From the NCBI GenBank assembly GCA_902527105.1, contig CABZNT010000001.1, forward strand, positions 121,896-185,895: a stretch of 64,000 nucleotides of DNA, in the 5' to 3' direction. Below the pieces are notes generated by a model, which saw nothing but the letters and a program-made list of their open reading frames with translations, had not been told where the DNA came from and did no database searches. The DNA is from an uncultured Prochlorococcus sp. GTDB taxonomy: Bacteria; Cyanobacteriota; Cyanobacteriia; PCC-6307; Cyanobiaceae. Both the position numbers and the translations under genes were made by a program. This document shows positions 33,446 to 43,569 of the stretch, in pieces (position 1 is the first letter of the stretch; every line of letters begins with the position of its first letter).

Positions 33446-34568
33446 TATTCCCCTCCTTATTCTTAACTTCTAAGCTTGGATAGGTTTCAATCTTCCTTTT
33501 TAAACCAAATTTTTGAAGAAGATTTCTAGGTCCATCTCCTTGAATCCATCCTAAAACTCCTTCTGGCAGAGCTGTTACAACTAAGATGAATAACCCTCCT
33601 TGAATAAACATCCAGCTAGCAGGTAAAGCTTCACTTACTAGACTTTTTGCATAGTTGATGAAAACTGCTCCTAGTATCGCTCCCAATAAAGTTCCTCTTC
33701 CTCCTACAGCAACCCATATAACCATTTCTATAGAAAAGGGAACCGTCATAAATTGAGGTGATACTATTCCAGATTGAACGGTATATAAAGCTCCCGAAAT
33801 TCCTGCGAGACCTCCAGCAATAGAAAATATTATCGTCTTAAATATAACTGGGTTGTATCCTGTAAACCTAACTCTTGGTTCATCATCTCGTATTCCTATA
33901 AGGATATTTCCAAATCTTCCTTTAACCACCCACTTTGCAAAAAACCATGCTGCTATTACTAGTAAGGCGGTTATCCAAAAGAATATTCTTTGCATGAACT
34001 CAGAACCTACCATCTGACCAAATAGTTGCGTTACATCTGTTTTTAATCCATTTGTTCCATTTATAAGTTTTTGTTGTCCATTAAAGAAGTTAAAGAATAC
34101 AAGAAGAGAAGCTTGTGTAAGTATAGAAAAATAAACCCCTTTGATTCTATTTCTGAAAACAAGAAATCCAATTAAACCAGCAACCAATGCTGGAATTATC
34201 CAGATAGCCAAGAAGGTAAAAACAGGAGATTTAAACGGTTCCCAGAAAAAAGGTAATTTTTCAACACCATATAAAGCAAAAAATTCAGGAATATTATTTG
34301 GAAATTCAGAGGAGCTGGTTATTTGCAAATACATTGCGGCACAATATCCACCTAACGCAAAAAAAATACCTTGTCCAAGACTTAGTAAACCTGTATATCC
34401 CCAGATAAGATCAACACCAAGTGCAACTATTGATAAGGATAAGTATCTGCCTAGAAGGTTTAGTCTAAATACAGGTAGTAGGGTTGGTGCTGCAATAATT
34501 AAGGCAATTAATATTATCCAAAATGATAATATTATTTTTTTATCAAATTTAATTTTACTTAAGGACAT
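33438..34568 (-). CDS. urtC: Urea ABC transporter permease UrtC
   Basis: A 376-residue LivM-type inner-membrane permease with about 9-10 hydrophobic helices. The characteristic LGYTGLLSLGQG-like motif appears as LIWGYTGLLSLGQGIFFALGGYCAA, and GISGALYTVQSGIVSP and VAVGGRGTLLGAILGA follow. It shares one base with the stop of urtB. Forms the translocation pore with UrtB. Confidence 0.95.
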   Translation of the reverse strand: MSLSKIKFDKKIILSFWIILIALIIAAPTLLPVFRLNLLGRYLSLSIVALGVDLIWGYTGLLSLGQGIFFALGGYCAAMYLQITSSSEFPNNIPEFFALYGVEKLPFFWEPFKSPVFTFLAIWIIPALVAGLIGFLVFRNRIKGVYFSILTQASLLVFFNFFNGQQKLINGTNGLKTDVTQLFGQMVGSEFMQRIFFWITALLVIAAWFFAKWVVKGRFGNILIGIRDDEPRVRFTGYNPVIFKTIIFSIAGGLAGISGALYTVQSGIVSPQFMTVPFSIEMVIWVAVGGRGTLLGAILGAVFINYAKSLVSEALPASWMFIQGGLFILVVTALPEGVLGWIQGDGPRNLLQKFGLKRKIETYPSLEVKNKEGNNE

Positions 34569-35722
34569 TAGTTTTCAACCATCCTTCCTTTTTGAGGAAA
34601 TAAACCTGTAGGTTTAAATTGTAAGAATATAACAATTAGTGCAAATATCATTACTCTTGCCATACTTGTGGTCGCAAAAAAGTTAATTGTGTTTGATAAA
34701 GGTAAAGGCATATTTGGCCATATTGATAAGAGCCTTCCAGCTCCAATTAAATCAGTCATTATTCCTATTCCAAATGAAGCAAGTACTGTTCCTAATAAAT
34801 TTCCTACTCCTCCCAACACTACAACCATAAAACAACCAACTATATAGTTCCCGCCAACATTTGGTCCTACAGAACCTAAAAGAGATACAGCTACGCCGGC
34901 AACTCCTGCTAATCCAGATCCAATACCAAAAGTAATTATATCCACTTTTTCAGTAGATATTCCAAGGCAATCACTCATTTGTCGGTTTTGAGTAACTGCT
35001 CTTATGCGCATCCCCCAAGCACTTTGATTGAGAAATAATGTTATTGCTATTACAGAGATTAGTGTAATGACAATTATCATTAATCTTGTTTTAGGAAATG
35101 CAGTGCCAATAATTTCTACTTGACCTCTCATCCATGAGGGTGCAGTTACATCTACATTTCGAGCGCTCGCTCTACTAAGTTTGCTGACAGAGGAAGAGAT
35201 TACACTACCTGTCAGCACCCCAGTTAAAGCAGCAAATATCCAAGAACTAAATTTAAAATATTTGAAATTTATAGATTCTTTTATTTTTGAAGGGAAAGTT
35301 GTTGGTAAGAATAAACCAATCAATAAACTTATAACCAGACCGGTTCCATAAGCCAAAGGTACACTTCTGACAAATTGTTGAAGAATTAAGCTTACACCCC
35401 AAGTTGCAAGAAGTGTTTCTAGTGGACTTCCATAAAGCTTTCTAATTATAGTTTTTTCCAGAAGAATACCAACTACCCCACTAACAATAAAAGCAAGGAA
35501 GATAGAAACTATTATGTACGAATTATAGAAGGGTTTTAATATAGGCAATTTGAAAATTAATTGTGTTACATATGTTGTGTAAGCCCCAAGCATCATAAGT
35601 TCTCCATGGGCAAGATTTATTACACCCATAAGACCAAAAACAATTGCTAGACCTAATGCAGCAACAAGTAGTACAGAACCGATTGCAACACCATTAAAAA
35701 GACTATCGAGAAGTAACTCCAA
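34568..35722 (-). CDS. urtB: Urea ABC transporter permease UrtB
   Basis: A 384-residue LivH-type permease with multiple helices; signature segments GVINLAHGELMMLGAYTTY near the N-terminus and VVVLGGVGNLLGTVLASFGI. A polar insertion in the middle (ARNVDVTAPSWMRGQVEI) is usual for UrtB. It follows urtA after an 83-base gap that contains a strong hairpin, so its expression depends on read-through or a separate promoter. Confidence 0.95.
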   Translation of the reverse strand: MELLLDSLFNGVAIGSVLLVAALGLAIVFGLMGVINLAHGELMMLGAYTTYVTQLIFKLPILKPFYNSYIIVSIFLAFIVSGVVGILLEKTIIRKLYGSPLETLLATWGVSLILQQFVRSVPLAYGTGLVISLLIGLFLPTTFPSKIKESINFKYFKFSSWIFAALTGVLTGSVISSSVSKLSRASARNVDVTAPSWMRGQVEIIGTAFPKTRLMIIVITLISVIAITLFLNQSAWGMRIRAVTQNRQMSDCLGISTEKVDIITFGIGSGLAGVAGVAVSLLGSVGPNVGGNYIVGCFMVVVLGGVGNLLGTVLASFGIGIMTDLIGAGRLLSIWPNMPLPLSNTINFFATTSMARVMIFALIVIFLQFKPTGLFPQKGRMVEN

Positions 35723-35750
35723 TTTAGAAAAAGAAAATATTTGATTATAT

Positions 35751-35784
35751 AAAATAAAAGGAGGTGTTAACCTCCTTTTATTTT
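35751..35784 (-). terminator. Strong hairpin between urtA and urtB (partial terminator)
   Basis: Perfect 15-base arms AAAATAAAAGGAGGT and ACCTCCTTTTATTTT enclose the 4-base loop GTTA. Reading on the minus strand it ends in a T-rich tail just after the urtA stop. Such hairpins let the binding-protein gene be expressed far above the permease and ATPase genes. Confidence 0.85.
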
Positions 35785-35805
35785 GAAGTACAGGTTTTAA
35801 TTAGA

Positions 35806-37083
35806 TTAAAGCTTATACTTTTCTCCTTTTGAAGGATCTGTCCAGTCACATGCAAATCCTTTTGAACTTGGATGTTTTTGGTTCCATGCTTGAGGAAGAA
35901 CAACACCTGTCTCTTCAAGGATTGTAAATCCACCCTCTGCATTAATCTCTCCAATTCTTACTGTTTGCGATAAGTGGTGATTAGGCATAACTTCAACAGG
36001 ACCTTGTGGAGCATCAAACTTTTGTCCAACAAGGGCTTCCCTTACTGCGTTATCGTCGAATGTTCCAGCATCTTCAACCGCCTGTTTCCATAAATAAACC
36101 ATGTTATAAGCAGATTCTTGAGGATCAGCTACAACACGGTCAGCTCCCCATCTTTTCTTGAAACTTTCAGCAAATTTCTTAGATGCAGGAGTATCAATTG
36201 ACATCATGTAGTTCCAAGCACCATAGTGACCTTCAAGGAACTCGGGACCAATTGTACTAATCTCTTCTTCAGCGATTGAATAGTTCATTACGTAGTAACC
36301 ACTTGAAGGTGTGATACCTGCGTCTTGAATCTGTTTGAAGAAAGCAACGTTTTGGTCACCATTGAGTGTATTAATGATTATTCCGCCTTCAGGAAGCGCC
36401 TTTTTGATTTTTGAAATAATTGGTGCAACTTCAGTATTTCCTAATGGAAGGTAATCTTCTCCAACAACTTTACCTCCTAACTGTTTTACCTGAGCTTTAG
36501 TAATTGTGTTGGAAGTTCTTGGGAAAACATAATCTGAACCTACTAGGAAGAAATCTCCACCTGCGGCAGGAGAACGCTTATACATGAAATCTGTGGCTGG
36601 TTCAGACTGTTGGTTTGGTGTTGCTCCTGTATAGAAAATGTTGTTAGAACATTCTTGGGCTTCATATTGAATTGGGTAGTAAAGGAAAGCATCCTTTGAT
36701 TCGTAAACTGGTAACATTGCTTTTCTACTTGCAGATGTCCAACCACCAAATACGACAGGAACTCCGTCTTGGTCTATAAGTTTCTTAGATTTTTCAGCAA
36801 AAGTAGGCCAGTCTGATGCACCATCTTCAACTATGTATTCTATTTTGTAGCTTTTGCCGCCAACATTAACACCACCAGCAGCATTTATCTCTTCAATAGC
36901 CATTTTTTCAGTATCAACAAGGGTTGATTCAGAAATCGCCATTGTTCCAGATAACGAATGTAAAATGCCAACGGTTACTGTGTCATCGAAACTTCCGGAG
37001 GTTCCACCTCCACCACATGAAGTAGCTGTGACCGCAAGTGAGGCAGTAGCTAATCCTGCCAAAATACGCCTTGAAATTCTCAT
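35806..37083 (-). CDS. urtA: Urea ABC transporter substrate-binding lipoprotein UrtA
   Basis: A 425-residue periplasmic binding protein with a lipoprotein signal (RRILAGLATASLAVTATSC, lipobox ATSC) followed by a Gly/Ser linker. The mature part is the two-lobe LivJ-like fold with VTVGILHSLSGTMAISE, VFGGWTSASRKA and ATDFMYKRSPAAGGDFFLVG, matching UrtA. It binds urea and delivers it to UrtBC. Preceded by an NtcA-type promoter and a small leader hairpin (CCCT/AGGG arms at 37109-37120). Confidence 0.96.
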   Translation of the reverse strand: MRISRRILAGLATASLAVTATSCGGGGTSGSFDDTVTVGILHSLSGTMAISESTLVDTEKMAIEEINAAGGVNVGGKSYKIEYIVEDGASDWPTFAEKSKKLIDQDGVPVVFGGWTSASRKAMLPVYESKDAFLYYPIQYEAQECSNNIFYTGATPNQQSEPATDFMYKRSPAAGGDFFLVGSDYVFPRTSNTITKAQVKQLGGKVVGEDYLPLGNTEVAPIISKIKKALPEGGIIINTLNGDQNVAFFKQIQDAGITPSSGYYVMNYSIAEEEISTIGPEFLEGHYGAWNYMMSIDTPASKKFAESFKKRWGADRVVADPQESAYNMVYLWKQAVEDAGTFDDNAVREALVGQKFDAPQGPVEVMPNHHLSQTVRIGEINAEGGFTILEETGVVLPQAWNQKHPSSKGFACDWTDPSKGEKYKL

Positions 37084-37131
37084 GAATTAGGATAAATTAG
37101 GTAATTGACCCTCATTAGGGGGATAAAGTAA

Positions 37132-37173
37132 AAGTTATTAATGAGTGAGGATTCGTTTTGTATCAGTCGTAAC
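37132..37173 (-). promoter_or_regulatory. NtcA-type promoter of urtA
   Basis: On the minus strand GTTACGACTGATAC (37173-37160) fits the NtcA palindrome GTA-N8-TAC with one mismatch (GTT for GTA). Exactly 22 bases later stands TAACTT (37137-37132), a TAN3T -10 box. This site-N22-box layout is that of NtcA-activated promoters, so urea uptake should rise on nitrogen limitation. Confidence 0.7.
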
Positions 37174-37193
37174 TTTTTGTTGAATCCAATATA

Positions 37194-37823
37194 TTAGAAA
37201 TGAACATTTTTATAGTTTTGATTGTTAGGTATATGTGATTCTAAAAATTGAGCAATTTCTTCAACTCCTTTGCCGCTACTTAGGTTAGTAAAAAACCAAG
37301 GTTTACCTTTTCTCATAAATTCTGTATCACTTTTCATAATATTTAAATCTGCACCAACCATATCTGCTAAGTCAATTTTGTTTATTAATAATAAATCTGA
37401 CCTTGTTATACCTGGTCCTCCTTTCCTAGGTATTTTGTCTCCTGCAGATACATCAATCACGTAAATTGACAAATCTACAAGTTCTGGACTAAAACTTGAT
37501 GCTAAATTATCTCCTCCACTTTCTACAAAAACAAAATCTAAAGGATTATATTTATTTTCTAAATCTAAAACTGCATTTTTGTTTAAGGAACAATCTTCTC
37601 TTATCGCTGTATGAGGACAACCTCCTGTCTCTACTCCAATAATCCTTCCTTCCTCTAAAACTTTTTTATTTATTAGAAAGTTAGCATCTTCTTTCGTATA
37701 GATATCATTGGTGACAACTGCTATCTCATAATTTTTTTTCAGGATTAAGCATAGAGTTTCTACTAATGCAGTTTTTCCTGAACCTACAGGCCCAGCAACT
37801 CCAACTCTCAATTTGCTACTCAT
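37194..37823 (-). CDS. ureG: Urease accessory GTPase UreG
   Basis: A 209-residue SIMIBI GTPase that drives nickel insertion into urease. P-loop [10 protein letters not shown] at residues 10-19, the nickel-binding [17 protein letters not shown] (the Cys-Pro-His motif), [10 protein letters not shown], and NKIDLAD for guanine specificity. No His-rich N-terminal extension. 3 bases after ureF on the same strand. Confidence 0.97.
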   Translation of the reverse strand: MSSKLRVGVAGPVGSGKTALVETLCLILKKNYEIAVVTNDIYTKEDANFLINKKVLEEGRIIGVETGGCPHTAIREDCSLNKNAVLDLENKYNPLDFVFVESGGDNLASSFSPELVDLSIYVIDVSAGDKIPRKGGPGITRSDLLLINKIDLADMVGADLNIMKSDTEFMRKGKPWFFTNLSSGKGVEEIAQFLESHIPNNQNYKNVHF

Positions 37824-37826
37824 AAA

Positions 37827-38525
37827 TTAATTTCTAAAAAGTTTTGTATAAAGGTCATTATGATTTTGTTGTGCCATAGCTAAACCTACATTGCCAAAAT
37901 AAATGTCATCAATTTCTTTGTCCATAATTTCTTTAGAAACTTTTGATATTATTTCTAATAAATCTCTCTGAATTAATTGAGCTTTTGTAGAACCAATAGG
38001 AATAATCCTTAATGCTGCACTAAGCTGGTTTGCACTCCACGCGTAGAAAAAATTCTCAACCATTTCTAACTTCGATATTTCAAAACAAAAACAAGCCCAA
38101 CTCCATGCTAATGGCCAAGAACATTTTTTATTATTTTCATATAGATATTCAAATCCAAATTCTTTGGTTAATTCAAAAAGAGAATTTGCCATTTGAGTTT
38201 GTTGTTCTCGCATTTCTACAGAGTCCTTTGATGAGAGGATCCACTTATCCAAACTCAATAGCTTTTGCAAATTACCTTTAAGATTTTTTTTGAAATTTAT
38301 CTCATTGAAAATATCATAAAAATCTAGTAAGAGTTTTGCGTCTAGTCTGATCTGGCCGATTTTAAGTTCACTTATGATTAATTCTCTTACCGAATTTGAG
38401 TCTTTCAAATTTTTATTATGAAGATAGCACTCCATCCCCTCCGAATAACAAAATCCTCCAACTGGCAAGTTAGGACTTATTAGTAAATATTTTAATAAGG
38501 GACTTTTACTCATGACTATGAGCAC
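37827..38525 (-). CDS. ureF: Urease accessory protein UreF
   Basis: A 232-residue all-helical chaperone with the family start LLKYLLISPNLPVGGFCYSEGME. It forms a complex with UreD and UreG on apo-urease and acts as the GTPase-gating part. YAWSANQLSAALRIIPIGSTKAQ is the conserved C-terminal segment. Overlaps ureE by 20 bases. Confidence 0.93.
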   Translation of the reverse strand: MLIVMSKSPLLKYLLISPNLPVGGFCYSEGMECYLHNKNLKDSNSVRELIISELKIGQIRLDAKLLLDFYDIFNEINFKKNLKGNLQKLLSLDKWILSSKDSVEMREQQTQMANSLFELTKEFGFEYLYENNKKCSWPLAWSWACFCFEISKLEMVENFFYAWSANQLSAALRIIPIGSTKAQLIQRDLLEIISKVSKEIMDKEIDDIYFGNVGLAMAQQNHNDLYTKLFRN

Positions 38526-38961
38526 CTTTTTCCGGAAAAAATTTATTTTTAGTATTTTTTACATTAACTTTAAAATTAAGAAGCATATTTTTAATAACAT
38601 AATCACTTTTTGTTAGAAGAATGTCTTCTTTGATTTCAACTTCTACGTGCCTATTGCCCAGATGATAAGCAGCTTTAATAAGCTCAATTTTAGAATTTGA
38701 TCTTATTTCAATTAAATCTTCTTTTTTGGCAATTATCTCTATATAAAAATTGGACTCATTAGTTGAAAGAATATCTCCATCATTTAATTTGCCCTTTCTA
38801 GGTAATTGTAAAATTATTTCTTGATCACAATCAGTTAATCGCTTACCTCGTAAGATACTTCTTTCATCTGAACTTAAGGTAAGTTTTAAAAATAAACCTA
38901 ATCTCGGTTTTTCCTTGATCCAATCAGTTACAACAATTTGTTTATTCATTCTCACAATCAA
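38506..38961 (-). CDS. ureE: Urease accessory nickel chaperone UreE
   Basis: A 151-residue protein with the UreE N-terminal domain (LTLSSDERSILRGKRLTDCDQ) and the metal-site segment AAYHLGNRHVEVEI, which holds the conserved dimer-interface His. The His-rich C-terminal tail of many UreE proteins is reduced to HSHE. Starts ureEFG and diverges from ureD with 42 bases between. Confidence 0.93.
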   Translation of the reverse strand: MIVRMNKQIVVTDWIKEKPRLGLFLKLTLSSDERSILRGKRLTDCDQEIILQLPRKGKLNDGDILSTNESNFYIEIIAKKEDLIEIRSNSKIELIKAAYHLGNRHVEVEIKEDILLTKSDYVIKNMLLNFKVNVKNTKNKFFPEKGAHSHE

Positions 38962-39003
38962 AATTTTTGGTTACTTTAATTTAGTAATTAAAGAGAACAA
39001 TTT

Positions 39004-39906
39004 ATGATTAAAACTTCATGGGAAGGTAATTGTTTCTTAAATTTTTTTAATAATAATGCAAGTTTAGGAAATGTTGATAAAACAATCTTTAAATCTAAAT
39101 CAACTTCTCCTTATAAGTTATTAAAGTCTACTCATGATCAAGAGGGCAGATGCATTTTACCTGTTCTACATACTGCAGGTGGATTGGTTGGAGGCGATTT
39201 ACTTGAGCTTGAAGTGAATCTTGAAAATAACTCTAAGGTTTTGTTAACAACTTCTTCAGCTCAGAAAGTATATGGAACAGTTGGAAGATCTAAAATCAAT
39301 CCAAAAGGAAGTTTTTCTAAGCAAAATACTCTCATAAACATTCTTGATAATTCTCATTTGGAATATCTCCCACAAGAAAATATCATATTTGCAAATGGTT
39401 TATATGATCAAAAGTTTAAAGTATCTATTTCAGAAACTTCAAGTTTTTTATTTTCTGACTTAGTAAGACTTGGCAGATCTTCTTCTGGAGAGTCTATTGA
39501 AAGTGGAGTTTTTAGGTCCAAATTAGAAATTATGAGAAATAATGATTTATATGATGATTGGGAATATGTTGATCAAATTGAATTATCTAAAGAAAGTTAT
39601 GTGGCCAGGTCAGGCATGGATTATATGCCCGTTTTTGGATCCTTAATTTGGATTTGCGAAAAAGATTTTTCTAAATCAAAAATTAATAATCTAGTAAGAA
39701 ATATAAAAAAGATTTTTAATGAAAGTGATAATTATTTATCTATTGGAATCCTTGAAAATGGAATCTCAGTTAGATTCCTGGGAAGTTCTTCTCAAGATGC
39801 AAGGAAATGTTTTTTTTGTATTTGGAAACAAATTAGGTCTGTTTGTGGATTTTGTGAGCCAAAATATCAAGGTGTATGGCCTTTACAAGATTCTATGAAT
39901 TACTAA
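39004..39906 (+). CDS. ureD: Urease accessory protein UreD
   Basis: A 300-residue UreD/UreH. Visible: the conserved [37 protein letters not shown] and [11 protein letters not shown], then [13 protein letters not shown]. It is the scaffold carrying nickel from UreFG to apo-urease. First gene of the plus-strand half; ureABC follow after 50 bases. Confidence 0.94.
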   Translation: MIKTSWEGNCFLNFFNNNASLGNVDKTIFKSKSTSPYKLLKSTHDQEGRCILPVLHTAGGLVGGDLLELEVNLENNSKVLLTTSSAQKVYGTVGRSKINPKGSFSKQNTLINILDNSHLEYLPQENIIFANGLYDQKFKVSISETSSFLFSDLVRLGRSSSGESIESGVFRSKLEIMRNNDLYDDWEYVDQIELSKESYVARSGMDYMPVFGSLIWICEKDFSKSKINNLVRNIKKIFNESDNYLSIGILENGISVRFLGSSSQDARKCFFCIWKQIRSVCGFCEPKYQGVWPLQDSMNY

Positions 39907-39956
39907 TTATGTTCATAAAGAACCTTTTTTAAGAATTTATAGATTAATTTTTTATT

Positions 39957-40259
39957 ATGCATCTTTCACCTCAAGAAAAGGATAAATTATTGATTTTTTC
40001 TGCTGCGCTCTTAGCTGAAAGAAGGCTTAGTCGAGGTCTGAAGCTAAATTATCCTGAAACAATTGCTTTTTTGAGTTTTCAAGTTCTTGAAGGAGCACGA
40101 GATGGAAAAAGTGTAAGTCAATTAATGTCAGAGGGAACTACCTGGCTTTCAAAATCACAAGTTATGGAGGGCATTCCTGAAATGGTTGATGAAGTCCAAA
40201 TAGAAGCAGTTTTCCCTGATGGGACAAAGTTAGTTACTATTCACAATCCGATTAACTAG
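39957..40259 (+). CDS. ureA: Urease gamma subunit
   Basis: A 100-residue Ure[27 protein letters not shown] and [24 protein letters not shown] are the family's hallmarks, ending in [14 protein letters not shown]. Structural subunit of the (UreABC)3 enzyme. 2 bases before ureB. Confidence 0.97.
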   Translation: MHLSPQEKDKLLIFSAALLAERRLSRGLKLNYPETIAFLSFQVLEGARDGKSVSQLMSEGTTWLSKSQVMEGIPEMVDEVQIEAVFPDGTKLVTIHNPIN

Positions 40260-40261
40260 TT

Positions 40262-40582
40262 ATGAGTAATTTAATTCCTGGCGAAATAATTCCTGAACAA
40301 GGTGAAATCGAATTAAATCTTGGCAAGGAAGTTAAAACAGTAAAAGTTTCTAATTCCGGAGATAGACCTGTTCAAATTGGATCTCATTATCATTTTTTTG
40401 AAGCTAATAAGGCTTTAATTTTTGATCGTGAAATAACACTTGGTATGCGTCTTGACATTCCTGCAGGAACAGCAATTAGATTTGAACCTGGAGATACAAC
40501 TGATGTCAAATTAGTTCCATATAAAGGTTTAAGAATTGCAAATGGTTTTAATTCATTGGTTAACGGTTCTTTAGATACTTAA
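40262..40582 (+). CDS. ureB: Urease beta subunit
   Basis: A 106-residue UreB beginning [15 protein letters not shown], with [19 protein letters not shown] and [10 protein letters not shown], the normal length and motifs. Non-catalytic, it stabilises the trimer. Spaced 2 bases from ureA and 4 from ureC. Confidence 0.97.
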   Translation: MSNLIPGEIIPEQGEIELNLGKEVKTVKVSNSGDRPVQIGSHYHFFEANKALIFDREITLGMRLDIPAGTAIRFEPGDTTDVKLVPYKGLRIANGFNSLVNGSLDT

Positions 40583-40586
40583 AATT

Positions 40587-42296
40587 ATGTCCTATAAAAT
40601 TGACAGAAATACTTATTCGCAAACTTACGGCCCCACTACCGGAGATAGAGTAAGGCTTGCTGATACCGAACTTTTTATAGAAGTAGAAAAGGATTTAACT
40701 ACATACGGAGACGAAGTTAAATTTGGTGGAGGTAAAGTTATTCGAGATGGGATGGGGCAGTCTCAAGTAACAAGAGCAGATGGGGCTGTAGATACGGTAA
40801 TAACTAATGCTTTGATCCTAGATTGGTGGGGAATAATTAAAGCTGATGTAGGTATAAAAGATGGAATGATATTCGAAATTGGCAAGGCTGGGAATCCCGA
40901 TATTCAGGATAATGTTGATATTGTTATTGGTGCATCAACAGAAGTAATAGCTGGAGAGGGGCATATACTTACTGCAGGTTCAATAGATACCCATATTCAC
41001 TTTATCTGTCCTCAACAAATTGAAACAGCTCTTTCTTCAGGAATTACAACCATGTTGGGAGGAGGAACTGGACCTGCAACTGGCACAAATGCCACCACGT
41101 GTACTCCGGGTTCTTTTCATATTTCAAGAATGCTTCAATCTGCAGAAGCATTTCCCATGAATTTAGGTTTTTTTGGTAAAGGAAATTCAACAAACGAAAG
41201 AAATCTTATTGATCAAGTCGAAGCTGGTGCATGTGGATTGAAGCTTCATGAGGATTGGGGAACCACTCCATCTACTATAAATTCTTGTTTAAATGTTGCA
41301 GATAACCTTGATGTTCAAGTTTGTATTCACACTGATACTTTAAATGAGGCAGGCTTTGTTGAAGATACTATCAATGCTATTGCAGGAAGAACAATTCATA
41401 CTTTTCATACCGAAGGAGCAGGTGGAGGTCATGCTCCAGATATTATTAAAATTTGTGGAGAAAAAAATGTTCTTCCAAGTAGTACTAACCCAACGAGACC
41501 TTATACGAGAAACACACTTGAAGAACATCTTGATATGTTAATGGTATGTCATCATTTAGATTCTAAAATTCCAGAAGATATTGCATTCGCAGAATCAAGG
41601 ATAAGAAGAGAGACTATTGCTGCAGAAGATATCCTACATGATATGGGTGCCTTCTCAATTATCGCCAGTGATTCTCAAGCTATGGGAAGAGTTGGTGAAG
41701 TAATAACCAGAACTTTTCAAACTGCCCATAAAATGAAAGTACAAAGAGGTCCTCTCTCACAGGATTCCGATAGAAACGATAATTACAGAGTAAAGCGATA
41801 TATCTCTAAAGTTACAATTAATCCTGCAATAGCTCATGGTATTAATAAGTATGTTGGATCTATAGAAAAAGGAAAAATTGCAGACTTAGTACTGTGGAAA
41901 CCTTCATTTTTTGCGGTAAAGCCTGAATTAGTTGTCAAAGGAGGATCTATAGTTTGGTCCCAAATGGGTGATGCTAATGCTTCAATTCCAACTCCAGGAC
42001 CTGTACATGGTCGACCTATGTTTGCAAGTTTCGGCCAATCTCTAATTAAGAGTTCTTTTACCTTTTTAAGTAAAAATTCAATTGATCAAAATATTCCTAA
42101 TAAATTAGGCTTACAAAAGAAATGTATTTCTGTAGAAAATACCAGAAATATCAATAAATCAAACTTAAAACTCAATAGTAAACTACCAAATATTTCAGTT
42201 GATCCTCAAACTTATGAAGTTTTTTCTGATGGGGAACTTCTTACTTGTGAACCTCTTGATGTAGTCCCAATGGCTCAAAGGTACTTTTTACTCTAG
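40587..42296 (+). CDS. ureC: Urease alpha (catalytic) subunit
   Basis: A 569-residue UreC hydrolysing urea to ammonia and carbamate. The di-nickel ligands lie in DTHIHF, in the carbamylated lysine motif GLKLHEDWG, in [20 protein letters not shown] and in [10 protein letters not shown]. The mobile-flap CHHLD is complete. All active-site parts are intact, so the enzyme should work. Its 3' end overlaps the convergent gpgS by 4 bases. Confidence 0.98.
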   Translation: MSYKIDRNTYSQTYGPTTGDRVRLADTELFIEVEKDLTTYGDEVKFGGGKVIRDGMGQSQVTRADGAVDTVITNALILDWWGIIKADVGIKDGMIFEIGKAGNPDIQDNVDIVIGASTEVIAGEGHILTAGSIDTHIHFICPQQIETALSSGITTMLGGGTGPATGTNATTCTPGSFHISRMLQSAEAFPMNLGFFGKGNSTNERNLIDQVEAGACGLKLHEDWGTTPSTINSCLNVADNLDVQVCIHTDTLNEAGFVEDTINAIAGRTIHTFHTEGAGGGHAPDIIKICGEKNVLPSSTNPTRPYTRNTLEEHLDMLMVCHHLDSKIPEDIAFAESRIRRETIAAEDILHDMGAFSIIASDSQAMGRVGEVITRTFQTAHKMKVQRGPLSQDSDRNDNYRVKRYISKVTINPAIAHGINKYVGSIEKGKIADLVLWKPSFFAVKPELVVKGGSIVWSQMGDANASIPTPGPVHGRPMFASFGQSLIKSSFTFLSKNSIDQNIPNKLGLQKKCISVENTRNINKSNLKLNSKLPNISVDPQTYEVFSDGELLTCEPLDVVPMAQRYFLL

Positions 42297-43519
42297 AAGT
42301 TTTTAATTAATTCTTTTTCAGTTATCTTTATATCTTTTGATCCAGCAATGGCCAAATCATCTTGCAGTTTGTTCTCACAAGATAGAACTCTTGACCAACT
42401 TGGTAACTGCTGTGTCGTAGGGCAAGCTAGATAGTCTTCTGTTGCCGGTCTCAATAGTTTCGCAAATTTTTGTACTGATAGCTCTTCTTCATGTCTATCG
42501 TATGGAAGTTGATTAACTGCTGAATCCAATCCAAATTGTTTTACCCGATCTTCCCCAACTCTTTTGTATAAAACTTCTAGGGTTGCTAGTTGAGTATTTG
42601 TTAAAGTCTCTGCTTGATGCTCCATGAGGCCTCTTAAGACACTTGAAAGTATTTCTGTACACATTTTCTGCAATCCTTCTTTAGATGAATCACCAATATT
42701 CTTATGTTTATGATCAAACAAACCTAGGTCAACTTGGGCTATTTTGGAGGTTCTTACGTTTCTATAAACTTCTGATAATAAACCTATCTCTAAACCCCAG
42801 TCACAAGGAATTCGTAAATTCATAGCAAGATCTTTAGTAAAAGCAAACTCACCTGCTAATGGATATCTAAATGATTGAAGATATTGTAAAAAAGGACCCT
42901 TACCAACTAACTGCTCAAGACTTGCTAATAAAGGACCCACAAATAACCTTGTTGCCCTACCTTGCAATTGATTGGTCTCTAAGGATAACCTGCTGTAAAA
43001 AGCCTTTACATATGATATTCCATATGATTCATCCAGAAGTGGAAGTATCATTCTTGAAGGATACAAAGGACTAAAAGTTCTTATATCAGCATCAAAAAGA
43101 GCAACAACTTCTGATTTTCTCGTCGCAACTCCTATGCCTTGCCATACAGCCCATCCTTTACCTGGAGTTCCTAAAAGTTCTAACCCATTTTTTTCTTGGC
43201 TTTTTAAAAGCTCTATTACAGAGGGTGAATTTGTCCATTGAATGTGAACTGGGAATGGCATTGAGTCAAAAAATGATTTTGCTGCTTTAACTTGCTCAAC
43301 AGTTTTTGCAGAGAGAGCAATGACTAATTCATTTAATCCTGTAAGGTTTTTTAAAACTTCTTTTATATCTTTTAATGCTGGACGCTCAAACTCTTCATAT
43401 AAGCAGGGTATTAGAATGCTAGTTGATCTTTTTTTAAGACTTTTGTTTAATTCTTTAAGTAAATTACTTGTAACTCCATATTCATGTATTGTTGTGATTA
43501 AACCTTGTTGAAAGTCCAT
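42293..43519 (-). CDS. gpgS: Glucosyl-3-phosphoglycerate synthase
   Basis: A 408-residue GT-A glycosyltransferase (GT81-like). The metal-binding D-X-D is in [12 protein letters not shown], and [24 protein letters not shown] and [11 protein letters not shown] are typical of GpgS. It makes glucosyl-3-phosphoglycerate from NDP-glucose and 3-phosphoglycerate, the first step to the compatible solute glucosylglycerate. It faces the other three genes of this pathway head to head (50-base spacer). Confidence 0.9.
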   Translation of the reverse strand: MDFQQGLITTIHEYGVTSNLLKELNKSLKKRSTSILIPCLYEEFERPALKDIKEVLKNLTGLNELVIALSAKTVEQVKAAKSFFDSMPFPVHIQWTNSPSVIELLKSQEKNGLELLGTPGKGWAVWQGIGVATRKSEVVALFDADIRTFSPLYPSRMILPLLDESYGISYVKAFYSRLSLETNQLQGRATRLFVGPLLASLEQLVGKGPFLQYLQSFRYPLAGEFAFTKDLAMNLRIPCDWGLEIGLLSEVYRNVRTSKIAQVDLGLFDHKHKNIGDSSKEGLQKMCTEILSSVLRGLMEHQAETLTNTQLATLEVLYKRVGEDRVKQFGLDSAVNQLPYDRHEEELSVQKFAKLLRPATEDYLACPTTQQLPSWSRVLSCENKLQDDLAIAGSKDIKITEKELIKNF

Positions 43520-43569
43520 TTTCTATTTGATGTGCAGAATAGTATTAATACTTCGTTGATTTTTTCAAA

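Noticed and set aside
38962..39003. NtcA site in the ureE/ureD spacer (GGTTAC...GTAATT)
   Set aside because: The TAC and GTA halves are in reversed order with 9 bases between, not the NtcA layout.
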